The notes beneath the pieces are model-generated. The model did not search any database and was not told the origin of the DNA. It saw nothing but the letters and a program-made list of their open reading frames with translations. Below, one piece after another: positions 9,841 through 21,200 of a DNA stretch of 64,000 nt (position 1 is the stretch's first letter; every line of letters begins with the position of its first letter). The position numbers and the translations under genes are program-made. Origin of the DNA: Hybos culiciformis (lineage: Eukaryota; Arthropoda; Insecta; Diptera; Hybotidae); NCBI GenBank assembly GCA_964007475.1, contig OZ023273.1:62444108-62508107 (forward strand). The letters run 5' to 3'.

Positions 9841-10187
9841 TTCTTTGAGGAGTTCTCAATTTAAATGTTACTTTTTTTCGGTTTATGTAATTTGATTTAA
9901 AATAGTAAATTTTTATTTTCAATTTTTGTTAAGTTATATTTTTATATAAATATTATAAATTTGTGTTAATTTTAAAATAAAAAAAAAATCTTTTATTTAA
10001 GTCTTCTTTTTAAAACTCCTAAACATTTTTGAATGCATTTACTCATGCTAAATATATTGGAAAAAAAAAAATTCGGGCTTTGTGACTCAGTCAGAGGGAC
10101 ATAAAGCCCATATATTTTAGCTTTATGTCTCATTTTATTTGGGCGTTATGACTTCGGGCCTGGTGACACCCCACCTAAAAAAATATA

Positions 10188-10500
10188 GAACAACAAATGA
10201 AGTATGGGCTGGGAACCGATACTTTAATTTTAAGTCACAATATGGGGCTGAACATATTTTTTTGGTTACTTCAATATCATTATACCAACATCATTTAGTC
10301 ATATATTATATAAAAATATGTATAACAATTTTCATTGAAATCCAGACCCTAGTCTGAATTCTTGGGCTTTAACCATTTTTTTTCACATTCCTCTAATCGA
10401 GATCTATCTACTCAACATACTAATTTTCATCAGAATCTATTTAAACTTTTGTAGAATTTAAAATTTTATAAAAAATTTTGTATTTAAACCCTTGCCTAGT
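10188..10500. repeat. Dispersed repeat family A, copy 1
   Basis: The stretch around ggggctgaacatattttttt and ccctagtctgaattcttggg matches 59776-60220 in order and orientation over about 300 bases at clearly reduced identity. The family is unidentified. It has no coding capacity. It begins right beside the end of the large TIR element. Confidence 0.75.
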
Positions 10501-12280
10501 TGAGAGCCTCTAACGTTGTCCACTTCAAGCTTTTCATCAAAACCAGTCTTATAAAATACCTTATATGGTTCTTTTTTTTTATTCCAACCAACACACCTTT
10601 CTTTCTCCATGGATTATTTTTAAATAAAAAAATCAACGATCGGTTTTCAAATCATAAAAATCTTCATGTGTGTATTTACGAGCTTTATACAGATTCGGAT
10701 TATGCCTTGCCATTCTTATAACTTGAACCCATCTTTCAAAACACAATAGAACAAAAATAATCCACAACTTAGGATATTATGATTATACATATATAACCAA
10801 TAACCATATATCAACATTTTAATTTCAGAAACTTGATTTCAATGTAAATTAGAAGTATTGTAGTAAATGTAACGATTGAAGAAATTAAAAAAAAATTTTT
10901 AGTTACGATTGATCGAGATTTCGAAATGTGAAAAACAGGCTCCATATTTCACTTACATTCTCCATCACGATTTTTCATCGTTAACGTGAAATTTCTCATT
11001 AAAGTACAAAAACAGATGTTCATCCATTACCAGAACTTTTATATTTTTATTTAAAATAAAAAATGATTTCCTGCCTAATGACTCAAGCAGAAATAAATGT
11101 GAATTCAAACCTGAAATAGAACCTCAATCTATATTAAAAATTAATTTTGAATTCTGTAATACATAAAGTTCTACATATTTTCAACAAGTTGCCAAGAATT
11201 GAAGACATTTTTATTAGCTATAGACAACAATTCGATTTGCAATATAAATTATTTTTATTTTCTCTTGATTATTTTCTCTCAAACCGAGTCATTTTGTTTT
11301 ATAACGATAATACTTATATATTGTGTTCAAAAAATAAAGTATATTATGTAAACGATTTTTTTGTTATAAAGGCATCAAGTTTTAATTTTCTTTTTATATT
11401 AAGTTGCTGACTTAAGTCTTTTGTTTTATTGAAAATCTACATTCTAAAATCATGACTTAATTTTTTTGTTGTGAATTGGATAGAATAGGAAAGAATGGAA
11501 ATTTTTCTTCCATAACAATTCTGGTATTTTTGTGTTATAAATAATCCAATGATCCAAATAAAAAACAAATTTTAGGCTGAAAATTTGTCATTTATGAGAA
11601 CTAAAAATTCAAAAACAAAATATTTTTCTTTATTTTATTCTGAATAAGTAAAATTTTAAATAATTTTTATACATAAAATATTTATCACAGAATTTTAAAA
11701 ATAATAAAGTAAAAAATTATAAGAAAAAAAAAAAGAATTTTGAAGCCAACACATCATCTGAAACTAAAACTTAATCCCAACCCTAAAATTTGTCATATTT
11801 TCCAATAGTTTTTATAGTTTTGAATCTAATCTTCAAAGAAAACCCTAATGAACGCAAATATTGGTTCAATTTTGGACACTGCTGTATTATATACATATAC
11901 ATATTGTAAGTTCATTGCGTTGCAAATTAATAAATAAAATTACTTTGCTCACAAGGACCACCGGCATCAGTAGTCTGTTATCAAGTTTTTGGAGTAAATC
12001 TTTCAAAACCATAGAAAATTGTACTTATATATAACATTTTCTTATAATACGATTTGATTATAAAATAACATGATCAAAAGACTAACTAAGGTGAGGAAAA
12101 CAAAATACATAAGATTGTAACGTAATATATAAATCCAGTGAAAAGTCGTATGGCATCATAATAATAAATGGAAATTTAGAAAGTTATTATTAAATAAATA
12201 TTTAACAAAGTTGAAGTAATGATGGACATGTACAATGCACACATAAAAAAAATCTATACTACAAAATAAAGTTTCTTATT
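10501..12280. other. Gene-free A+T-rich DNA, includes putative 3' flank of the Ly6 gene
   Basis: No convincing exon. Short open frames here have A+T-driven composition and no recognisable motif. On the minus strand an AATAAA near 11630 could serve as polyadenylation signal for the gene ending at 12281, a weak inference. Confidence 0.4.
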
Positions 12281-12918
12281 TCATGTAATAAATAAAAAAT
12301 TAATAGCTAACATTTTTATAATTATAAATCTTATAATTATCAAATCTGGTTGCAATTTGCAAGATAAATTAATCTTTTTTCTATTTTCATTATTATCGAG
12401 AATATTTCGTTCGCGTATTGTGGTTAAAATTAGTGGCAAATCAGATGTAGTTGATGTAATTGATGTTGTTGATGTTATTGTTGTCCTTGCTTTAGGTTTC
12501 TTGGTATAGTAATCATGAGTTTCATTTATGTTTAATAAAATTTTATTAGTTGTTATATTAATTGGAATGATTTCTGTAGTTGTACTATTGTTAATAGCAA
12601 TAAAATTATTTTTTTCTATTTCGATAATTGGATCAGTCATTCTTGATGTTACTACAGATTCATGTAAATTTAATTCAATACCACCGTGACCAGACATTTC
12701 ATCATCGCCATCATAGTCTTCATCATCAGATATAATTGTCTCTTTGAAATATTCTGCTGATTTTGAACGTTGCTCATATTTTTTTGATAATTCTTCAATA
12801 CGTGCATTTTCTTCACGACCATTGCATAAATCTTCCGTGCAATAACAATATTTTATATCATTTGCTATCTGACAATCATCTATTGAAAATATGTCGCAGC
12901 TACGTGTTATTTGATTAC
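12281..12918 (-). CDS. Ly6/uPAR-domain protein, terminal exon
   Basis: This minus-strand exon completes the protein begun at 14802-15020. It opens after an acceptor (ttag/GT, AG at 12919-12920), joins the previous exon through a split Gly codon, and stays open for 211 codons to TGA at 12281-12283. The first residues give the second half of a three-finger Ly6 fold: SCDIFSIDDC and the diagnostic YCYCTEDLCNG. Together with the preceding exon this makes ten cysteines. Then come a charged linker (ARIEELSKKYEQ), an acidic stretch (SDDEDYDGDDE), a Thr-rich segment (TTITSTTSITSTTSD) and a C-terminal hydrophobic run (LIIIRFIIIKMLAINFLFIT) that suggests a GPI-anchor signal or membrane segment. It is probably an extracellular surface protein. 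The tail is longer than in typical insect Ly6 proteins. No symbol can be assigned safely. Confidence 0.85.
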
Positions 12919-14801
12919 CTAAAATTATAGATAAAAAAAAAAAACTAAAGATTAAGATATTATGTTCATAATATAATTTGCGGTTTCTTAAAATTGTTTG
13001 TTCTATGCATAATAGCTTTCTAAAGAGTTGAATTTTTATGTTTTAGCGCAGTAAGTTTTTATTTATTTATTTATACTATCGGCGTCACGACCGTTGCATT
13101 AAATCGACTGAGAAATATTGGTTAAATTCAATAAATTGGAAATATATTGAAATCAGACCTAGACGTAATTTCAGAACTTTCCTAAACGGGAAAGTTTAAG
13201 AATGTTTGATTTTAATTCATGTACTGATTTTCATCTACAATTCATGTACAGATTTTCATCAAAATCTATCTGAAGCCCCAGTCCTAATCCACATAGCGCA
13301 TTTTTGGTGAACTATAAGATATTCTTTTTATTTGCATCTTTGAGACCAATAAAATAAAATTTTTATTTTTCCTTCTTACGTATATATGAATATAATTTAC
13401 AGGTAAGTAAACCTAATAAGTGTAACTAGTATGTGTAATATTAATGAAATAAATTTAAATTCTTCTTTTCTATTAGTAAAAAATATTTGTATAGAATAAA
13501 TTTTATTTTTTTGAATGTTATACAGAAATTAAATATCAAATTAAAATATTAATTGATACGTTTGTAACTTAAAACAATTAAACCATTAATTATTACTTGT
13601 TGTATTTCAGGACTGCTTCTAGTGCGGAATTAAATGTAAAACAATCAATTGTAATAATATAGTTTTATTCATTTCTGAAATTTTATTCAATTATAAATTG
13701 GTAATACGAATAGGACGGATGGAAGAAATTTGATCGCATGATTAATTATTACTGATGTTTATTTATATAGTTATTAATTTCAAAGAAAACTTGGCAGATA
13801 GTTTCTTTATGCCCTCAAGGCAATAGGATTCCTGTTGCTGCTGATGAATTTATAACCTGGACAGCAATTATATGTATATGTATGATATAAAAATTATATC
13901 AACAAACATTCCATGTTGGAACTTTAATTACGTTTAATTGAAAAAAAAAAAAAATACAACATCTTATTATAAAACATTGAAACGTCAAAATTGTCTCTAT
14001 TTTGATATTTCTATCTTAAAAACACCTTACACAATTCTTGATTTGCATATACATTTTCATTTAGCTTTAAAATTTAATATATCAAACTAATAATAATCTA
14101 TTAAAACATTGCTATATTAACAGGACATGGAATTTCAGAACAAACCAGCTTAAAACTTAATTCATACCATTCAATCCGAGATGGGAATAGAACTGAACTT
14201 TCGATCGAACACGCTATAGAGATATATAGTCGGTCTCGTGCAAAAATCACGAAACTGTAATTTTGGCCGTTTTGACCTAATATTGTATAGAAAAATTATA
14301 AAAAACTAAAATTTTTTTAATATGTTCAAAGTTAGAAGTTGTAAGCTCTCATAAATTACCGCAATAACTATTTCTATTTTCCCGAAAGTACAAAAACCTA
14401 CTAAAAAAAAAAGAAAAAAAAAATTCAAATCCAATTTTCTCAAAACTACGTTTTTGCAGTTTCGTGATTTTTGCATGTTATGGTTTATAGTTTATAGTTA
14501 GAAAATTTCACGAAAATCTTGAAACTCAAAAACTATCTTGATGCATTTATTAACCCCAATGAACCGTTTCGATTTTTCCCAAATCTTGATATTCAATTAG
14601 TTTTTATTTTCAGTTAAAATTTAGGAAATGGTCTGAAAGTTTCGAATTTCTATTTTAGTAATCATAGAAACTTTATAGATCTTTACATTATACTAAGACG
14701 ACAGAAAATATTCCCAACAAAGAATAATATTTCAGTTTCAAATTTTTATTTTTAAATAATCGATTTTAATTAATTTGTATAAAAAAAACTATAACATATA
14801 C
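12919..14801 (-). other. Intron of the Ly6 gene
   Basis: On the minus strand it begins gtatatg (14801) and ends ttttag (12919), obeying GT-AG and preserving frame across the join. It contains an inverted-repeat MITE (14239-14475) and a short stretch at about 13200-13290 with two direct copies of attcatgtac(t/a)gattttcat. Confidence 0.8.
14239..14475. mobile_element. Short inverted-repeat MITE in the Ly6 intron
   Basis: Perfect 19-base inverted repeats, tgcaaaaatcacgaaactg at 14239-14257 and its complement at 14457-14475, bound a 237-bp A+T-rich segment. No target duplication could be recognised, so the ends may extend slightly or the element is old. Confidence 0.7.
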
Positions 14802-15020
14802 CTTGAATTTGTGTAATGCATCCCAAATATTCAGCTGGACATTCAATTACAAATTTATCAAGCTCTTTATTTGAATTAAATGTTGATAAATTCCAATATT
14901 TATTCAGTTCTTCACAGGAAATATTAATTGATGTTTTGTTCTCGTTTTTATTATTTGAATCGTACAGGAAATTACCAGGATCACCACATACATAACATTT
15001 CAACGAATATGATATTTGAA
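14802..15020 (-). CDS. Ly6/uPAR-domain protein, exon with N-terminal half of the domain
   Basis: On the minus strand, acceptor tattttcag precedes the exon at 15020 and donor CAAG/gtatatg ends it at 14802. The 73-codon frame reads QISYSLKCYVCG, the LxCYxC start of a mature Ly6 domain, then a long insertion rich in Asn with likely glycosylation sites (NKT, NIS, NLS), then FVIECPAEYLGCITQIQ. It supplies five cysteines; the other five are in the exon at 12281-12918. The exon begins in phase 1, so an upstream exon must supply the start codon and signal peptide. None was recognised to the right in this window. Finger 1 is longer than usual for the family. Confidence 0.85.
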
Positions 15021-16693
15021 CTGAAAATATATACGTTTGAAGAATATTATTTCAATCACTTTCTTCACAAAACGTTGAGATTATTTTTATTTAATATTAT
15101 GTTATGTTATACAAAAAATACAATTACGTCTTGTTATTACATCAATTATATTTGTTTTGTAATTGGTATATTATTACAACTATATATATTTATTCCAATA
15201 GAATAATAATGGAAATGTTGGCAAATGTTTTGGCAAAATAATTGAAGTTATAGGAACAACTTCTGAGAAATTGGAAACAAGTTTTTGGGATATTAATCTC
15301 TCAAATCTATATGAAAACATTTGGTTACAAGTTTTTTTTATTGTTATTTGGGGTTGGGTTTTCATTTCATAATACTGTATTTCAAAAATCCTCTTTCTAA
15401 AAAAGCAAAATTTTAAAATCATCCAGATATGCCCTTGATAATAATATATTTCAAAATCCTGTATTTTTTGACACATTTCAGGTTTTCTATGATAAATTAA
15501 TTGAAAGTAAAAGTTAAACAACTACAAATCCCAAAATTTAGACCACAGTCAGAGATAATGGCCTACCTTTAATTTAAAAAAATTAAACAAGAGTGAAATG
15601 GGTAGAAGAAAATTGTACATCTAGAAACAAAAATTAATGTTTAGTAAAAAAACAAGGAATAATAGTGTTCCAAATTCCGATTAAAAAAAAAATATTTTCC
15701 TCCGAAATTTTGATAATATACCTTTATTTATTTATTCACCTACTAGGTATTTAAAACTACAATGATTATTTTGTTACAGAATTTCAGAAAATACAGGATT
15801 TTCTAACTTAAGACTATATAAAAGATTTAAAAATATGTACAGGATTTTATTACGATCCGATATAAAAATGCTCTAGGCTTAAATTGACATTATGAAGACA
15901 ATTTAATTAGTTTTATTATAATTTTTTATTTTATTTCACACAATTAAACTAATTAAAAAAATATATGTGTATATCAGGTATTTTAAAAATAAATGTCGGA
16001 TTATAATAAATGTACACATGTATATTTATCAATAGGATGATATAATATACATTTTTATATTTACATTAAATATGCTTGAGATTTACTTAACATTTAATCT
16101 TAATTCTCTGTAAGTTTAAAAATGTTTTCTTATTTAAACATTTTATATGTTGTGTTAAGTTTTATTTTTTTTTTGAAATATGTCTTTTTATACAAGGCAA
16201 GGGCGCTATGTTTTAATGACAAATTGTAATTAAATATGTTAAAAACTATTTTAATAAATATAGTAACTGATGGTAGGTATGTATATAAAGTTCTACAATA
16301 TTAAAAACCTATATCAGAAAATAAATGTAAATTTTTTTTTTCGTAATCTTGAAAATTAAGATTTCCATCAATGAAATTGTCATGATTTTGATCTATATTT
16401 TGAATTGTTGTTGATCATTATTATTTAATTTTAAAACGTATTCATTGGTTGCATTTCATAAAAATAAAATTACAAACTTGATATAATTGTCTCAAAATAT
16501 GTATGTGCTGGCAATGATATTTTTAACTAGAGATCTATCGCTAATATAAAATTGTTATTTGCAAAATTACAAAAATAATAAATGATAAGTATTTTTGATT
16601 TTCAATATACATATCTTCCATGTTATACTTTCATCGTAATCAGCTTAAGACATTAAAAAAAAACACACACAAAAGCTGTCATGGGACACCCGA

Positions 16694-18236
16694 TTGGAAC
16701 GTAGTTCCTTAGCGTACATATAAATAATTTTCATTTTCGATTAATTCAAAAATTAAAAAAAATATACGTTTAAAAAATATACAAGCCCTGCATCATAATA
16801 TCTCAAACCACTTTTTTTTTCGTTTTGTTCTACTTTTTCCCAGTTTTTGTCAGTTTTGTATTTTTTTTATTTAAACAAATCTAAATAAACTTCATTTCAA
16901 TATTGTATTACATAAATTATAAAGTACCGACTAGCGCCCTTATGGGGAAATATTATACTGACAAAATTTTACAAGATTTTTATTTACATTGAAATTAGTA
17001 TGAAAATCTAAATTTTATTTGAAATATAAAATATTAATTAGTTAATAATAAAAAAAATTAATATTTTCTAAATATTTTATTAATATTTTATAAAATCAAA
17101 TAAAATTTAAGTTTTCATCAAATCATATAAAATGCGACAGCGTCGACTAATTATTTAAACTTTAAAAAAATTAACATGTATCGTTAATTTACTTATAAAT
17201 TTTAATTTTTTGCCTATATATTGGCAAAATAATACTGACAAAATTATACAAGATTTTTATTTACATTGAAATTAGTATGAAAATCTAAATTTTATTTGAA
17301 CTATAAAATATTAATTAGTTAATAATAAAAAATTAATATTTTCTAAATATTTTATTTTCTAAATATTTTATAAATAGAAATAAAATTTAAGTTTATCAAT
17401 TTTCATACAAAGTTCAATAAAAAACACAAGAGCCGGCGGGACGTTTGATAGATGTGAAACATCGGAATTATTTTGTACAGATAATATTGATAGATAACTT
17501 TGATAGAATTTTTGATTTTAATTTTATAAATTTCATTGGATGTTTACTATTCTTTTTGTTTTATTTTCATTGATTATTAATGCAAACCAAAGAACACAAT
17601 ATTTATTAAAATAACTAAAAATATTTAAATACCTAAATTTTTTTTATAGCACGAACGGATTTCTTTAATGTATCATAAGATTATAAGAAAATAAGTTTGA
17701 AAAGGCTATTAGTTAGTTTTTTTCTGTATGAAAAAATCCAGTTTCTAAGTTAGTTCTCATTTCATTCGTACGACGGTGTATGCCCAATCAATCTGTATGC
17801 ATTTTAATAAATTTTCATTGTAGCATAATAAAGTCAACCACTGTTTTGCACTAAGCGACAAGACAACAACAAAAAGCGAAACAAATATCCAATTTCAAAC
17901 TTCCAATTGGAAAGAGAAAAAAAATATCCAAAAAAAAAAGCTTTAAGCGACGGGAGTTTATTTTTTTTATTTAAAAAATAAAAAAATATCGTATAATAAT
18001 AATAAAATTTATTTTGTTTTGTTTTATATTAAAAAAAAAAATAAATATTTAAAATTAAATTAAATTTAAGATTCAAATTAAATAGTGAATTTAAATAATT
18101 TTTAAAAAATTCAAAATTTCAACAAAAAAAAATAATTTTTTTTAACTTTTTTTTTTTGTTTATCATACGCGACACTTAGTGTTCAAATTTTTAATAAATT
18201 TTCCACAAGAGCGTCTGATAAGGAACTACGTTCCAA
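16694..18236. repeat. Possible DNA element bounded by an inverted palindromic motif
   Basis: The 18-base motif ttggaacgtagttcctta (16694-16711) recurs inverted at 18219-18236. The motif is itself near-palindromic, so orientation is not decisive, but the two copies are identical and the interior differs in having GC-richer islets. No target duplication or transposase was found. Confidence 0.35.
16951..17394. repeat. Direct duplication of about 160 bp
   Basis: Segment 16951-17111 (tactgacaaaatt... to ...taaaatttaagttt) is repeated nearly identically at 17230-17394, with a few substitutions and small indels. About 120 bp separates the copies. It looks like a local segmental or element-internal duplication. 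Confidence 0.85.
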
Positions 18237-21200
18237 AAATAGAATTATCAGTTCATTATTATGTATATTTTCAAATTTTATTTTATTACAGCTTTTTAAT
18301 CTAATTGTAGTCAAGTAATAAAAATCTTGTACTTTTATCTAGTTGCACCTTTCTCTTGTGCCTTTATACTATTTTGCACAATTATGTATTAACTTTATTT
18401 AGGTTAGCATATTTTTTATTCCAAATCTTTTCGGTATTGATTTTCCGTTTCAGCAGTCTTTAACAACTCTTTTTTTTTATATTTTTTATGTAAATAATTT
18501 TTATTTTTATTTTAATTTTAATCGCAAATATGAACTTGACAGTTTCAGTTTTTTTTTATATAAAACCGGTTGGAAATAAATCTTCTGACAAAAACAAATT
18601 TTTTTTTTGTAATTTTGTTATGAAAATCAATATCATAATTTAAATTGCAGATAAAGAGAATATTTCAAGAGTGTTTAAAAAACAAATCCCTAAGATTTAA
18701 GTTATTATTTATGTATATATCTTAATTATTTTCATTATGTGCAACGCGTTAAAACAACTTATTCATATTTTCTTAGTCGATGGACAGATAAGAAAATTAA
18801 TGTACATGATTTTAATTTTATTATTAATATTGTAATTAGATTTTCAACAAGAGATGACAGATTTATTATGTAATCATAATCAGTGAAGTCTTTATTTCTT
18901 TTTAGTAGGCGTTCTAAACACATTCATAAGTTTATAACAAAAATGAAGACAGCAAGCTTTTAAATTCAATTTCATTCTGTGTCTATAATCTAATTTAACA
19001 ATTAAAGATCTTAACTTTTTTGTTATTTTGTTCAGAGTTGTAAGGAAAAAAGTTTGAAAACTAAGTTTAACAGAATTTTGGTCTAGTGACCCAACATCTT
19101 TTAATGTTTTAAGAGCTTAAAATTGAAAGTATAGAATTCATATAAACGAGTTTCATATATGTACATGTATTTTAACTAATCTCTCTTTCATGAACGACTT
19201 TTAAGTGCATTGAAATGATTTTAAAGTAGGTATTATCAGGTTTTAAAATAAATATTAAATATTTTTTTCAACAAAAGGACCTGGTGCGAATAAATTATAT
19301 ATATTTTTTTAAATAAAAACATTATAACTCGTTGAAGCATTAGCGTAGATAATTATATAAATTTTTGATAAAATCAAAAAAAAAAAAAAATGAGAAGTAC
19401 ATAAATGTATATTAATTTCATAAATAAACAAGTTTTAAAATATAATTTTTGTTAATATTAATATTTTAATAAGCTTTATAAAATTTGCGTGTGTAATGTG
19501 TAAACATTTATTTTATATATGAGTACATCATTTAGGGCATAATTTTCATGAATTGTGGTTTAACATATCATATGTTGTTATATGCAATGTAAGTCGATAT
19601 GTTTTATGCAAAATATATAATGGTCAGCAATTGATTCATATTAAAGTAATTTATACTCTATATATTTCAAAATAAAACTTTATTTTTACAGCATTTATAT
19701 TGTAACTATGTAAATATGTTTTTGAAACGAAGCAAATTACAAAATTTATTAAAGAAAAAATCTTGGTGTAAATATTATTTTATTTGTTTTAAAAGAAAAT
19801 AATGCATTTAACATTGTTTTATGCATTTTATGCTCATTGACACTAAATAATATGTTTTTAAAAATACAGAAAAATTTTAAAAATATTATCTAATAAGAAA
19901 ACTTTATTTTTCAAGGTATAGTAAATTTAATTTAGACTTTTGATTCCAGGCAATTAATTTTAACGTAAAACGAAAGACAATAATTAACTAATTTTTATCG
20001 AAAATTCCGGTTTCCAAACATATGTCAAAGCTTTGTTTCGTTTCAGAAGCTGTACGAGTGCGCTCGTCTCAATTTAGACTTTCATTCTAGACACGTTTGC
20101 AGTGTTTGCACATTATGTTTTTCGTTATAAGTTAATATATTTTTGGTCATCAGATTAACTTTTTTCTTCAAAAATAGTTTTGGCGCAAGCAAATTAATTA
20201 TTTGAAGGATATATAATTACTAACATAACTAACATTAAATAACATTAGCTCAACAATATATTGTGATTAATTAAAATTATTAAATTTATGATTAACTTCA
20301 ATAACCAACATCGTACACATTTAATATTCTAAGCAAATTAATCCCAATAAAATTTTGATAAAATTGCCCGCATTTTTTCTAAAAAAAATTACAGTCGTAT
20401 TTGGTAATTTCAAATCGATTTTATAATAATTTCACAACATTCATGCTTTTTATTTGCTAATTTTAAAATATACAAATGCACACATCGTTTCATATAATAT
20501 TTTAATCCGCACTGTAGTGATATTGATATACGTTCATAAACAAAATAAAAAAATTGACTATATGACCATGGTTGTGGTCACCATATGCGAGTGAAAGATT
20601 TCATATTAATTTTTTTTGCTGTTTTGAAATTCTTCAACATTCTGAATGCGTTATTTTCATTCAGAAAATTGGAATTTCATAAATTTTTCTTTTTTGTTTC
20701 AAAACCAAAAAATAAAGGTTTTCATCCAAAATTGCAGAATAACCCACACGAATGATTTTTTTTATATTTTATAAAAAAATTTAATTTTACGCAACATAAA
20801 AATAACTTTGCTTTTCTGCCATGCTCCTAACTAAAAATATACCATTAAACGAAAGGACTTGCTTAAACTCTATACTTACTATACTATACTATACTGGTGG
20901 TAATAATGATAAGAATGTTGTTTGTGATTGTTAACAAATGAGTAGAGAGTTGAGACTTTTTTAAAATTTTTCATAAATCTAAAAACAATTGTTGTTTTTT
21001 TTTGCGGTCTTACGACAATTATAGGATTATGGAAAAAAAATAATAATTTTTCATATTGAAGACAGTGGGTGCATTTATCCTTTATAATCTTTTAACTTTT
21101 TTGTAGTCTTGATCATAAATAAAACAATGTCACTTTCAAGTCCTAGGTATATATTACAGTATGCTCAAAAGACTTTATTTCATAATTTAAATCAACCGAT

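Larger units (their letters stand above)
6548..10175. mobile_element. 3.6-kb TIR element with other elements nested inside
   Basis: The left end GGTGGGGTGTCACCAGGCC... is repeated in inverted orientation at the right end (...GGCCTGGTGACACCCCACC), with about 36 of 37 bases identical. Flanks are TAAAAAAAA and TAAAAAAAT, consistent with a 9-bp duplication carrying one mismatch. GG ends plus an 8-9 bp duplication suggest a Mutator- or Merlin-type element; this is inference. Subterminal motifs of the form GGGCnTTATGnC recur near both ends and again at 7917-7978. No transposase frame was found. It contains a hAT element (7002-7611) and the palindrome element (8557-9407). Confidence 0.85.

Noticed and set aside
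20035..20120. GC-richer islet with gtttcag on plus and a possible initiator on minus, considered as a non-coding first exon
   Set aside because: No donor, frame or promoter motif supports it beyond composition.
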